Below, in pieces: positions 23,630 to 31,727 of a stretch of DNA of 64,000 nt. The stretch is from Bog-113 sp965226755 (lineage in GTDB: Bacteria > Acidobacteriota > Terriglobia > Bryobacterales > Bryobacteraceae), in NCBI GenBank assembly GCA_965226755.1, contig CBDDDT010000003.1, forward strand, positions 1,922,001-1,986,000, in the 5' to 3' direction. Under the pieces are notes generated by a model. That model was not told where the DNA came from and did no database searches. It saw only the letters and a list, made by a program, of their open reading frames with translations. The position numbers and the translations under genes were made by a program. Within the stretch, counting starts at the first letter, position 1. Each line of letters opens with the position of its first letter.

Positions 23630-26293
23630 ATGGGATACGTGTTTGCGGTCCCGTATCCCGAGATCGAACAAGTGCGGCGCTGCCGACCGGGTCATGTTCA
23701 CCCCGGAGATTGGGCCGCCGCGCGGCTCGCCCCCGGAATGATGCAGCTTCTGGAGACCAGAATCCCGGGCCATGGCGCGCCCATCGGCGCCGGATATAAA
23801 GCTCCCTATACGGTTCCTTTTGGATTGGCCGCGACCGCCGCTTATGCCGTCCTGCAGCCCTTGACAGAGGCGGGCGTTCAGTGGACTGGACGCGATCTCG
23901 AAATTGAATGGCACGCGGCGCCGAAGTTGTCCGATGCTTTGGCTGCGAGAGCGGAACTGCTTTCCCTGGACGAGCGCCGGGCGCAGTTCCGGATTTCGGC
24001 GACCGCCGCCTCGGACCGGGTGTTGCTCAGCGGAACGCTTCAACTCTCCTCGCAGTCGTCGCGGCGGGCTCAAACGAGCCGGCCGGCCGAGGAGAGTCAA
24101 CCAGGAACCGCGTTCCGTTCCGCGGGCAATGCGTTCCTGAGATCGGTGCGGACCGCGCCGCAGGTGCGGCTCGGTTCGAAGGCGCGGATGCTGGTCAGTC
24201 TGGAAAATCGAAGACTGTTTCGCGCCGAAGTGACGGCGTCGATAGCGCTTCCGTTCGGAAACGGATTCAGCCTGGAATCGCCGGCCCAAGTGTCCGTTTC
24301 CATCGGCCGCTTCTCCCGCGCGGAGGTTGAATTCGTCGTGCGGGCGGATCGGCCGCATGAGGTGAACCTGGCGAAGCCGTGGCCCTTAACAGTGATCGCC
24401 GTGCGGGGCGGCAAGAGAGAGACCATCGTTGTTCCCATCTCCGTTCCCGATCCGGAACCGCCCACCGTGTTCTATGTGCTGACGGAAGATTGCGAGACAT
24501 TTGACGGCGGTCCGCTGACGGGCGATTACGGGGCAAACGCGTCGCTGGGAAACGCGAACAACTTCATGGACCCGGAGGATTATCGCATCCAAATGATCGA
24601 TAAACCTAACCGGATGAACGCGATCGCGGATGAATTCGGGGCGAAGTGGACCCATTTCTGGTGCGCGACGCAGCGGTTTGCGGCGGATTGGGCTCGCCGG
24701 CAATCCTCGACCGGGAGGTGGGATTCGCTTGCGGAGGATCTGGACAGCAGCGTGATGCTGGGCTGCGATCGGCATGAGTACGCTCCGCACATCCACTTCG
24801 ATTACGAGCCGGATTCCTCGCTGCCGCCGCAACCTCGGCTGCGATATGACGCGGAAACCGACGGGATTTTGCCGCGTGATTACTACGACCCGCAAACCAA
24901 CCCCCGTCACGCGTACCACGACTGGGACGGATCGAGCCGGGGCATCGACTATGTAAAAGCGCTGGGCGATCTTGACGACGGCGATTCGAAAGCCGGATCG
25001 CTGCGGAAGAGCACGCGATATCTTGCCCGGTTGCAAGCGGGCCGCAGATACCCGCTGTTGGCGAGAACAGGCGGATTCGATTTCGGAAAAGATCCCGAGG
25101 ACCAGCGCATCAGCACGGAAGCTTATCGTATGAATCGTCTGGCGGGGAATTCCGACGCGGCGTTTGCGGCCGATCAACTCCCGGCGGCGAATAGCTTGTA
25201 TTGGTGCCAGGAACAGGACCGGTCGCTGCCGGTCGAGCACTTGACGCAGGCGAACCTGGTGCAACTCGCTGTCTCGATGCAGACGGACTTTCTCGATACT
25301 GACGCGCTGAACGCATGGTTCACCAGGAATCTGGAACGGATGGACGGTCCGGGCGTTCGCGTCCTCACGGCAATGACTCACGCCATGTTCATGCGGGGTG
25401 AGCCGGATTCGTTCCGCGGCTTGAGCGGGGGCAGCTTCGACGGGCTTCAAAGGCATTTGGAGTACGTCGCGCGTGTGCATCCGCGGGTTCGGTTTGCGAC
25501 CGCGAGCGAGGCTCTGGTGGAGTACTTGGACTATCACACGCCCGCTCTGGGTGCGTACGTCTTGCCCGCTCTTCTGAAAGGGGACGACGAGGGAACGGCC
25601 GTAGAACATCAGGTTCGTCTTCTCGGGTGCGGCATTCGGCTGGATCAGGAACGGCCGGCGACTCTGCGATGCGCGCTGCCGCCCCACTATGACGCCAATG
25701 AGGTGGAATGGATGGCGCTGATCGGAGACGACGGCGCGGTGATGGGAGAATGCCGCCCAGCCGGTTGCGGCAGCCGGCCCGAGATCATAGCCGTACTTAA
25801 ACACAGGCCACGCGATCTTCGATTGAGACTGAAGCTTCGCCGGGATGCAGGCGCGGGCGCGAACGCGTGGGCGGACGCGGCCGCGCAAAGCTTGTTTCTG
25901 GACCGCGCGGAGCCGGAGCGCGGTCCGCTGCTTCGCTTCACGCCCCCGCACGATGGCGCATATTCGCTCGATATTCTGCGGTTTCTGATGAACCCGGCGG
26001 CGGGCGGGGAAGAGCCGCTCGGACGCCGGCTGCATCCGCTAGGCTGTTACTCCATCGGAATCAGTTTGTCGGAAGCCCTCGGCGAGGGAAAAGAATTTCA
26101 ACCGTGCAAGCTGAAATTGAGATGGAGGAAGTTTCCGCCGGACACCGGCGGCCTGCACGCCGCGAAGCGCGAGGAAGATTCCGCCAGCTTCATTTGCATC
26201 ACAGATGAGGAGGGCGATTGCGTCGCGGAGAGTGAAATCAACCGGTTTGAATCCTTCCAGGCGCGTCGCGCGTCTATATCGACAGGCATTTGA
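23630..26293 (+). CDS. Multidomain protein with hotdog-like and NodB-like regions
   Basis: 887 residues with no clear family. Read by eye it has four parts: a hotdog-thioesterase-like region (about 35-140); an Ig-like beta region (about 175-272); a long central domain (about 278-640) resembling polysaccharide deacetylases, with VLTEDCETF (motif-1-like acidic pair at 286-287), RHEYAPHIHFDYEP (H382, H387, H389, motif-2-like), and a late RVRFATASEALVEYL segment as at the end of NodB domains; and a C-terminal beta-rich part. There is no signal peptide, so it may be cytoplasmic. Domain calls are inference. It follows kdpC by 41 bases but is unlikely to belong to that system. Confidence 0.6.
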   Translation: MGYVFAVPYPEIEQVRRCRPGHVHPGDWAAARLAPGMMQLLETRIPGHGAPIGAGYKAPYTVPFGLAATAAYAVLQPLTEAGVQWTGRDLEIEWHAAPKLSDALAARAELLSLDERRAQFRISATAASDRVLLSGTLQLSSQSSRRAQTSRPAEESQPGTAFRSAGNAFLRSVRTAPQVRLGSKARMLVSLENRRLFRAEVTASIALPFGNGFSLESPAQVSVSIGRFSRAEVEFVVRADRPHEVNLAKPWPLTVIAVRGGKRETIVVPISVPDPEPPTVFYVLTEDCETFDGGPLTGDYGANASLGNANNFMDPEDYRIQMIDKPNRMNAIADEFGAKWTHFWCATQRFAADWARRQSSTGRWDSLAEDLDSSVMLGCDRHEYAPHIHFDYEPDSSLPPQPRLRYDAETDGILPRDYYDPQTNPRHAYHDWDGSSRGIDYVKALGDLDDGDSKAGSLRKSTRYLARLQAGRRYPLLARTGGFDFGKDPEDQRISTEAYRMNRLAGNSDAAFAADQLPAANSLYWCQEQDRSLPVEHLTQANLVQLAVSMQTDFLDTDALNAWFTRNLERMDGPGVRVLTAMTHAMFMRGEPDSFRGLSGGSFDGLQRHLEYVARVHPRVRFATASEALVEYLDYHTPALGAYVLPALLKGDDEGTAVEHQVRLLGCGIRLDQERPATLRCALPPHYDANEVEWMALIGDDGAVMGECRPAGCGSRPEIIAVLKHRPRDLRLRLKLRRDAGAGANAWADAAAQSLFLDRAEPERGPLLRFTPPHDGAYSLDILRFLMNPAAGGEEPLGRRLHPLGCYSIGISLSEALGEGKEFQPCKLKLRWRKFPPDTGGLHAAKREEDSASFICITDEEGDCVAESEINRFESFQARRASISTGI

Positions 26294-26376
26294 AAAGTTT
26301 TTCAGGACTCGCATCGCTCCTAAATCGCTGTCACACAGCTTCGATAAGAGCTTTTCCTCTCCATTTCCAACAAGAT

Positions 26377-26420
26377 GAGCGAAATTCCGTTTGCACCTTT
26401 CGCTCGCGCTTTGATACGAT
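26377..26420 (+). promoter_or_regulatory. Inverted repeat and weak promoter before the RRM gene
   Basis: GAGCGAAA (26377-26384) and TTTCGCTC (26398-26405) form an exact 8-bp inverted repeat with a 13-base spacer. It overlaps a weak promoter: TTGCAC at 26391 and TACGAT at 26415, 18 bases apart. This would leave a leader of about 65 bases before the RRM gene. Confidence 0.4.
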
Positions 26421-26494
26421 CGGTCTGGCAGAGATCGGATCCCTCCTTTTGAAGTGCCAAACACCCAACCTGACGGAGTAAATAGAACAACTGA

Positions 26495-26926
26495 ATGAGC
26501 TTTACCGTATTCCTAGGTAATCTGCCCCCCTGGGTCACCGCTGATGATATTAAGCAGTGGTTGACCGCGGAAGATTTGGTGGCAGATTCCGTTAAAGTCA
26601 TACGCAATCACGAGACGCAGGAATCTAAAGGATTCGCGTTCGTGGAAGCGCCCACGGCAGACGAGATGCAATCGATCATCCGTCGCTTCGATCGCGCGCC
26701 GCTTGAAGATAAGCTGCTCCGCGCGAATCCAGCGCAGCCGACCAAGGGCAAAGGACAACCCACAACCCAACCCGCGGGCCGCGAAGTGCGCGCCGGCATG
26801 AATGGCAATGTCAACGGCATTGGCAATGGCGGCAGCAACGGCAGCCGCAAGCCGCTGAAAAGGAGCCGCGAGCGAAGTTCCGAACCGCAAAGCGCGTTCG
26901 CTACTGAACTGGCCAAGGTTCTTTAA
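26495..26926 (+). CDS. RRM-domain RNA-binding protein
   Basis: 143 residues. An RNA recognition motif occupies about 3-80, with RNP2 VFLGNL near the N-terminus and RNP1 KGFAFVEA in the middle, followed by a low-complexity tail rich in Gly, Asn, Arg and Ser. Small bacterial RRM proteins are best known from cyanobacteria, where several are cold-induced; they bind single-stranded RNA. No neighbour defines its target. A 201-base upstream gap containing an inverted repeat suggests separate control. Confidence 0.9.
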   Translation: MSFTVFLGNLPPWVTADDIKQWLTAEDLVADSVKVIRNHETQESKGFAFVEAPTADEMQSIIRRFDRAPLEDKLLRANPAQPTKGKGQPTTQPAGREVRAGMNGNVNGIGNGGSNGSRKPLKRSRERSSEPQSAFATELAKVL

Positions 26927-26947
26927 ACGCGTTTTTGTATCTTTATC

Positions 26948-27005
26948 TCTTTCCAACACCTGTGATTCACAGGCACACCGCGGTCGTTCGGTGTTGATGG
27001 AAAGA
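26948..27005 (+). promoter_or_regulatory. Nested hairpin upstream of Omp85 gene
   Basis: Outer arms TCTTTCC-AACACC (26948-26960) and GGTGTT-GAT-GGAAAGA (26990-27005) pair over 13 bp with a three-base bulge. The sequence also holds the tight hairpin CCTGTGATTCACAGG (26959-26973), which shares bases with the left arm. It may be a terminator for the RRM gene or part of the next gene's leader. Confidence 0.45.
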
Positions 27006-27021
27006 CAGGTTGTTAACGGCT

Positions 27022-27048
27022 GGCACGAGCCGTGCCTGTGACAGGCAC
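27022..27048 (+). promoter_or_regulatory. Two mutually exclusive hairpins at the Omp85 start codon
   Basis: GTGCCTG-TGA-CAGGCAC (27032-27048) forms a 7-bp hairpin ending three bases before the ATG at 27052 and would hide the only Shine-Dalgarno-like bases, AGG. GGCAC (27022-27026) can instead pair with GTGCC (27032-27036) and release them. The 11-mer ACAGGCACACC occurs at 26969 and again at 27041. Confidence 0.5.
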
Positions 27049-27051
27049 ACC

Positions 27052-28344
27052 ATGAGATTTCTGCTGCTAAGCTCTCTCGTTCTTGGGGGAGCTTTTGTTT
27101 TTTCTCCGCCCGCGAGCGGAAACCAGCAGCCCTCAGCTCAACTGGTGGCCGAAGACAACGTAAATTCCCGCTATACAGTGGAAAGCATCGAGGTGTCCGG
27201 CGAGGCGCAGCCGGAGTTGCCTCCATCGTTACGCGATCGGGTGGCGGAGATGATTGGCTCGCGCTTCGATCCGGCGCAGTTTGACGACCTCGCCCGGCAG
27301 ATCCGCAGAGAACTTCACCTTCGATCGGTAAAGCCGCATGTGCTGCGCGGAAGCGCTCCGGACCGTGTTCGGGTGCTGCTGGAGACCGAACGGCGCTCGG
27401 CGGAGTTCGACGTTTCGGTTCCCAAATTTCTTTACCATTCCACGCAGGGCTGGAGCGCGCAGGTTCAGGCCAGCACCACTTTGGCGCTCACGAATGTTCT
27501 GCGCTTCGGGCTGGTCAGCGACGGGGATGAATTAACGGAGCGCTTCGCCGGATTCACCGCCGCCTATGAGAACCTGAACACCGGCTCGTCGCGTGTCCAT
27601 ACGGCCCTGCTTGTGGAGGAGTTTCACGAGCAATGGCAGGATGCGACGGTGCGGGCGGACGGGCCGAAAGAACCGGACCTTTACCGGTCGCGGCGTAATC
27701 TGCAGCCGGAAGCCGTTTTCCTGATCTCCCGGCCGCTCACGATAACCTTGGGCGCCAGCTTCGAACAGCTGGAGATGGAGATGCCCGGGAACCCCTTGCG
27801 CGCGGCGAATGCGCTGCTGGCCGACATTCGCTATGACCGGCATCTGGAGTCTGTTCCCGGCGCCCAGCAGCAAGTCGAAGCCGGGTACAACCTGCGCGTG
27901 GCGGGAAAGGCGCTGGGGAGCGATTACGCCTACAGCCGCCACCGTGTCAATCTCCGGTACACTGTGATATTCGGGCGTAATACGGTGAGTGACGAGGCGT
28001 TGGCCGGCCTGATTGCGGGCAACGCTCCGCTCTATGAGCGGTTCGTGGTGGGCACCAGCTCAATTCTGCGCGGATGGGACCGCTATCAAATTGATCCGCT
28101 GGGAGGCAACCGAGTGCTCCACAACTCCGTCGATTACAGTTTCAAGCTGAATCCGGATCGGGCGAGAGGCGGAGCGATGCAGGTTTTCTACGATGCGGGG
28201 GCCCTATGGAATCAGGGCCAGGCGGCGCCCATCCGGCAGTCGGTTGGAGTGGGCTACCGGCAGAGCGTCTTTTCGCTGGCTCTCGCGTTTCCGATGCGAT
28301 CGGGGCGGGTGGATCCGGTGGTGATGGTCGGGATGAATTATTGA
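27052..28344 (+). CDS. Omp85-superfamily outer membrane protein
   Basis: 430 residues with a signal peptide ending near PPASG, one POTRA-like domain (about 40-120; YTVESIEVSG then helices and a DRVRVLLETERR strand), and a beta barrel. The Omp85 hallmark appears around residue 334 as GTSSILRGWDRYQIDPLGGNR, where LRGW corresponds to the conserved (V/I)RG(Y/F) loop motif. Such proteins insert or export beta-rich proteins; a single POTRA makes it smaller than BamA. ATG at 27052 is preferred over the listed upstream TTG because it begins the signal peptide. The leader holds competing hairpins. Confidence 0.83.
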   Translation: MRFLLLSSLVLGGAFVFSPPASGNQQPSAQLVAEDNVNSRYTVESIEVSGEAQPELPPSLRDRVAEMIGSRFDPAQFDDLARQIRRELHLRSVKPHVLRGSAPDRVRVLLETERRSAEFDVSVPKFLYHSTQGWSAQVQASTTLALTNVLRFGLVSDGDELTERFAGFTAAYENLNTGSSRVHTALLVEEFHEQWQDATVRADGPKEPDLYRSRRNLQPEAVFLISRPLTITLGASFEQLEMEMPGNPLRAANALLADIRYDRHLESVPGAQQQVEAGYNLRVAGKALGSDYAYSRHRVNLRYTVIFGRNTVSDEALAGLIAGNAPLYERFVVGTSSILRGWDRYQIDPLGGNRVLHNSVDYSFKLNPDRARGGAMQVFYDAGALWNQGQAAPIRQSVGVGYRQSVFSLALAFPMRSGRVDPVVMVGMNY

Positions 28345-28381
28345 TGCCGGTCGGGAAGACGATGCGGGCCAGGAAGACGGA

Positions 28382-28978
28382 TTGAAGATTACCCGGCGGG
28401 AGTTGCTGGCGGCGCTAGCTGCCGCGCCGATGGCCCTGGGCATCAGCGCGCAGCCGCTCCTGGTGCGTCTGGACGGCGACTTCCTGCACATCAATGTTCC
28501 GCAGCTTCAATTCCTGAGCGGCAAGACGCTGGATCGGCTGCACGACGGCGCCTCGGTGGCTTTCCTGGGCCAGGTGACTTTGTCGACGGACGCGAACGCG
28601 ACCGTGCAATCGCGCTCGGTGGCCCGGTTCGCACTGAGCTACGACATTTGGGAAGAGAAGTTCTCGGTTACACGGATCCAGCAGGGCCGCCGGACGGTGT
28701 CGCATCTCTCGCTCAATGAGGCGCAGGACTGGATTTTGGACAGCCTGACTTTGAACGCGAGCGCGGTTCCGCCTGACCGGCCCTTCTGGATTCGCTTCGA
28801 ACTGCGCGGGGAAGATCCGCGCGACGGGCTGGAAGTCATCGGCGGTTCGGGGATCAACCTGACCCGGCTGGTAGAGATTTTCAGCCGGCCGCCGGGCTCC
28901 GCGCAGCCGCGCTGGTCGTTTGAGGTGGGCCCTTTGCGTATCGGGGACGTGCGCTTGCGGGTTTCGAGGACCGGATGA
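28382..28978 (+). CDS. DUF4390-like exported protein
   Basis: 198 residues with a basic start and hydrophobic leader (RRELLAALAAAPMALGIS). The rest alternates strands in the manner of DUF4390: VRLDGDFLHINVPQLQFL, FALSYDIWEEKFSVTRI, and WIRFELRG. Assignment rests on this pattern and on position, because DUF4390 genes often sit before ntrY-ntrX in other phyla, as here. Function is unknown; a periplasmic partner of the kinase is plausible. The start is TTG at 28382, preceded by AGGAAGACGGA; the stop overlaps the kinase as ATGA. Confidence 0.65.
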   Translation: MKITRRELLAALAAAPMALGISAQPLLVRLDGDFLHINVPQLQFLSGKTLDRLHDGASVAFLGQVTLSTDANATVQSRSVARFALSYDIWEEKFSVTRIQQGRRTVSHLSLNEAQDWILDSLTLNASAVPPDRPFWIRFELRGEDPRDGLEVIGGSGINLTRLVEIFSRPPGSAQPRWSFEVGPLRIGDVRLRVSRTG

Positions 28979-30375
28979 GGACTCTGCGGGCCCGGCTCAC
29001 GCTGATCTTTATCGCCGCGACCGCGCTGCCGCTGGCCGCCACGCTGTGGATGTCTTCGACGCTGCTGGAGCGCAGCCTGAGCTACTCGTCGACTTCGCAG
29101 CTCGATGCGATTTCCAAATCGCTGGAAACCGCGGGACGGGAATACTACGGCAGCGCGCGCCAGGCGCTTCAGGCCGACGCGGATGCGCACCGGATTCAGC
29201 CCACGATCGTCGTCCCGGGAACTTTCAACGCGGAGCTGGAGGATTTCTGGGCCAGCCGGGACGCCGAGCGCTATGTCCGTTCCGGCGACCGGGGCCAGAC
29301 GCTGGAACTGCTGCGGCGGCGTCCCGAGGGAGTGGCGCTCTACACGCGTCCTTTGCGCCTCAATCTGGCCGGGCTTTCGGAGCAGTACCGGACGGCTCGC
29401 GCGCTGGTGGCGACCGCCCGTTCGAGGGATTTGCGGCGGGGATTCAATACGACCCTGGTGTTGCTGGCCGCGCTGATCTGGCTGGCGTCGCTGATCGTGC
29501 TGGTCTATGTCGCGCACCGCGTCAGCCGGCCGGTGAGGGACCTGACCACGGGGTTAAGCGAATTGGCCGGGGGAAACTTCGCGGTGCGCCTGCAACCCGC
29601 GCAGGATGATGAAGTGGGCCGCGCGACGCAGGCTTTCAACAACACGGCGCGCCAGTTGGAAGAGAATCGCGACCGGTTGGTGCATCTGACGCAGTTGGCG
29701 AGCTGGCAGGTGCTGGCGCGCAAGACCGCGCACGAGGTCAAGAATTCGCTCACGCCCATCCGTCTGACCGTGGAGGAGATGGTGGCGCGTCACGCGGACG
29801 GGCCGACGGAATCGCAGCGTGCGTTTCTCGAGCAGGCGGCGCTGATCGTGGTGGATGAAATCGAGTCGCTGGAGCGCCGGGTGCGCGCGTTCTCGGATTT
29901 CTCGACGGAGCCGCCGGTTTTGCCGGAGCCGCTCGATATCAATTTCGTGGTCGAGGAGCGCATCGCCTTTCTCCGCAGCAGCCATCCGGAGATCGAGTAC
30001 GCGGTGCGTCTGGCCGAACGAACTCCCACGGCGATTGCCGATCAGGATCTGGTGCGCAGCATCCTTGTGAACCTGCTGGAAAACGCCGCCGAAGCCGCCG
30101 GTGAAGGCGGGCGCGTGCTGGCCCGAACGGAAGAATCGGAAGACCGGATTGTCATCGAAGTTCACGATTCAGGCCCGGGCTTGAGCGATCTGGCTCGCAA
30201 GTCGCTGTTTCAGCCCACCATTTCGTTCAAGAAGCGCGGCATGGGTCTGGGGCTTTCCATCGCCCGCAAGTGCGCGCTTCTGACCGGGGGCGACATTCTC
30301 CTGGTGACCGGCGAACTGGGCGGCGCCGCGTTTCGCGTGATCCTGCCGAGAGGGCCATCTCCCCACCAGACATGA
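28975..30375 (+). CDS. NtrY-like sensor histidine kinase
   Basis: 466-residue membrane kinase: membrane helices at about 8-28 and 158-180 around an extracytoplasmic sensor region, HAMP domain (about 181-233), histidine box KTAHEVKNSLTPI with H253, and an ATPase domain with NLLENAAEAA, DSGPGLSD and GMGLGLSIA. The box and architecture match NtrY. It overlaps both its neighbours by four bases, so DUF4390-kinase-regulator form one translational unit. The signal is unknown. Confidence 0.9.
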   Translation: MRTLRARLTLIFIAATALPLAATLWMSSTLLERSLSYSSTSQLDAISKSLETAGREYYGSARQALQADADAHRIQPTIVVPGTFNAELEDFWASRDAERYVRSGDRGQTLELLRRRPEGVALYTRPLRLNLAGLSEQYRTARALVATARSRDLRRGFNTTLVLLAALIWLASLIVLVYVAHRVSRPVRDLTTGLSELAGGNFAVRLQPAQDDEVGRATQAFNNTARQLEENRDRLVHLTQLASWQVLARKTAHEVKNSLTPIRLTVEEMVARHADGPTESQRAFLEQAALIVVDEIESLERRVRAFSDFSTEPPVLPEPLDINFVVEERIAFLRSSHPEIEYAVRLAERTPTAIADQDLVRSILVNLLENAAEAAGEGGRVLARTEESEDRIVIEVHDSGPGLSDLARKSLFQPTISFKKRGMGLGLSIARKCALLTGGDILLVTGELGGAAFRVILPRGPSPHQT

Positions 30376-31718
30376 ACCAGAAACGTGTTTTAATCGTGGA
30401 CGATGAGGAAAACATCGGCCGCTCCCTGCGCATGATTTTGGAGCGCGAGGGTTATGTGGTCAACTTGTTCCGTTCCGTGAAGGAATTCGAAAGCTTTCCG
30501 GATCTGGGGCGCGCCGACGTTTTTGTCTTCGATGTGCGGCTGCCGGACGGGAGCGGAATCGATCTGCTGCGGCATGTGCAGGCGCGCGATGTGCCCGCGC
30601 CGGTGGTGATGATTTCCGGCCACGCCACGATAGCAGACGCGATTGAGGCGACGCGCGCGGGGGCGTTCGATTTTCTCGAGAAGCCGTTGAGCCGGGATCG
30701 GGTTCTGGTGGCGCTGAAAAACGCCCTGGCGCAATCGACGCTGCGGGCGGAGAACGAGAAGCTGCGGGAGATTGTGGGACCTGGGCCGAAGATGATCGGG
30801 TCAAGTCCAGCGTTCCTGCGGGCCGTGGAGCAGGCGGCCATGGCGGCGCAGTCGGACGCGCGGGTGCTGCTGATCGGCGAGTCCGGCACGGGAAAGGAAC
30901 TCCTGGCGGAACACGTCCATAAGCGGAGTCCGTTCGCGTCCGGTCCTTTCATCAAGGTGAATTGCGCGGCCATACCGACCGAGCTGATTGAGAGTGAGCT
31001 GTTCGGGCATGAGAAGGGCTCGTTTACCGGGGCGACGTCGGCGCGGCGCGGGAAGTTCGAACTAGCCGATGGCGGGACGTTGTTTTTGGATGAGGTGGGC
31101 GATTTGCATCCGGGGTCGCAGGCCAAGCTGCTGCGCGTGCTCCAGGAAGGCGAGTTCCATCGCGTGGGGGGCGAGCAGAGCATCCGGGTGAACGTGCGCG
31201 TGATTTCGGCGACCAATCGGGACCTGTCGCAGATGGTGTCCCAGGGCCGGTTCCGCGAGGATCTCTATTACCGGGTCAGCGTGGTGCCGGTGCGCGTGCC
31301 GGCTTTGCGGGAGCGTCCCCAGGATGTTCGTCCCATGGCCGAATATTTCCTGGAGGATTTTACGCGGCGCAATCACTTTCGGGTGAAGTCGATTGAGCCG
31401 GAGGTGTTCGAGGCGCTGGAGCAATACCACTGGCCGGGCAACGCGCGGGAACTGCGGAACCTGATTGAGCGGATGGCGATCCTGACGCCGGGAGATCGAC
31501 TGGGCCGCTCGGCCATTCCGGTGGAGTTGCGGCTTTCGCGTGAGTCCGGACCGAAATCGAGCGTGCATGAAGCGCGGGAAAGCGCGGAGCGGGATCACCT
31601 GATTCGCGCGCTTGAAGAATCACAGTGGAACGTTTCGGGGGCGGCGCGCGCGCTGGGTATGGAGCGTACGAATTTACATAAGCGCATCCGGGCTCTGGGC
31701 CTCAGCCGCGAGCGTTAG
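30372..31718 (+). CDS. Sigma-54-dependent response regulator (NtrX/NtrC-like)
   Basis: 448 residues: receiver domain (acidic pocket D10-D11, phospho-acceptor D54 in VFDVRLPDG), AAA+ domain with Walker A GESGTGKE and the sigma-54 contact loop GSFTGA (the usual GAFTGA with Ser for Ala), Walker B GGTLFLDEVGD, and a Fis-type helix-turn-helix at the end (NVSGAARALGMERTNLHKRI). It is the output of the upstream kinase. The start ATG at 30372 overlaps the kinase stop; the frame is open upstream but not conserved. Target promoters were not found. Confidence 0.93.
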   Translation: MNQKRVLIVDDEENIGRSLRMILEREGYVVNLFRSVKEFESFPDLGRADVFVFDVRLPDGSGIDLLRHVQARDVPAPVVMISGHATIADAIEATRAGAFDFLEKPLSRDRVLVALKNALAQSTLRAENEKLREIVGPGPKMIGSSPAFLRAVEQAAMAAQSDARVLLIGESGTGKELLAEHVHKRSPFASGPFIKVNCAAIPTELIESELFGHEKGSFTGATSARRGKFELADGGTLFLDEVGDLHPGSQAKLLRVLQEGEFHRVGGEQSIRVNVRVISATNRDLSQMVSQGRFREDLYYRVSVVPVRVPALRERPQDVRPMAEYFLEDFTRRNHFRVKSIEPEVFEALEQYHWPGNARELRNLIERMAILTPGDRLGRSAIPVELRLSRESGPKSSVHEARESAERDHLIRALEESQWNVSGAARALGMERTNLHKRIRALGLSRER

Positions 31719-31727
31719 ACTGAGGAG

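Noticed and set aside
24386..26035. 549-residue minus-strand frame opposite the multidomain protein
   Set aside because: The plus-strand frame is longer, has plausible domains and a balanced composition; the minus frame has none.
26926..26945. AAACGCGTTT followed by T residues as a terminator of the RRM gene
   Set aside because: The palindrome has no room for a loop and only a three-base stem when folded.
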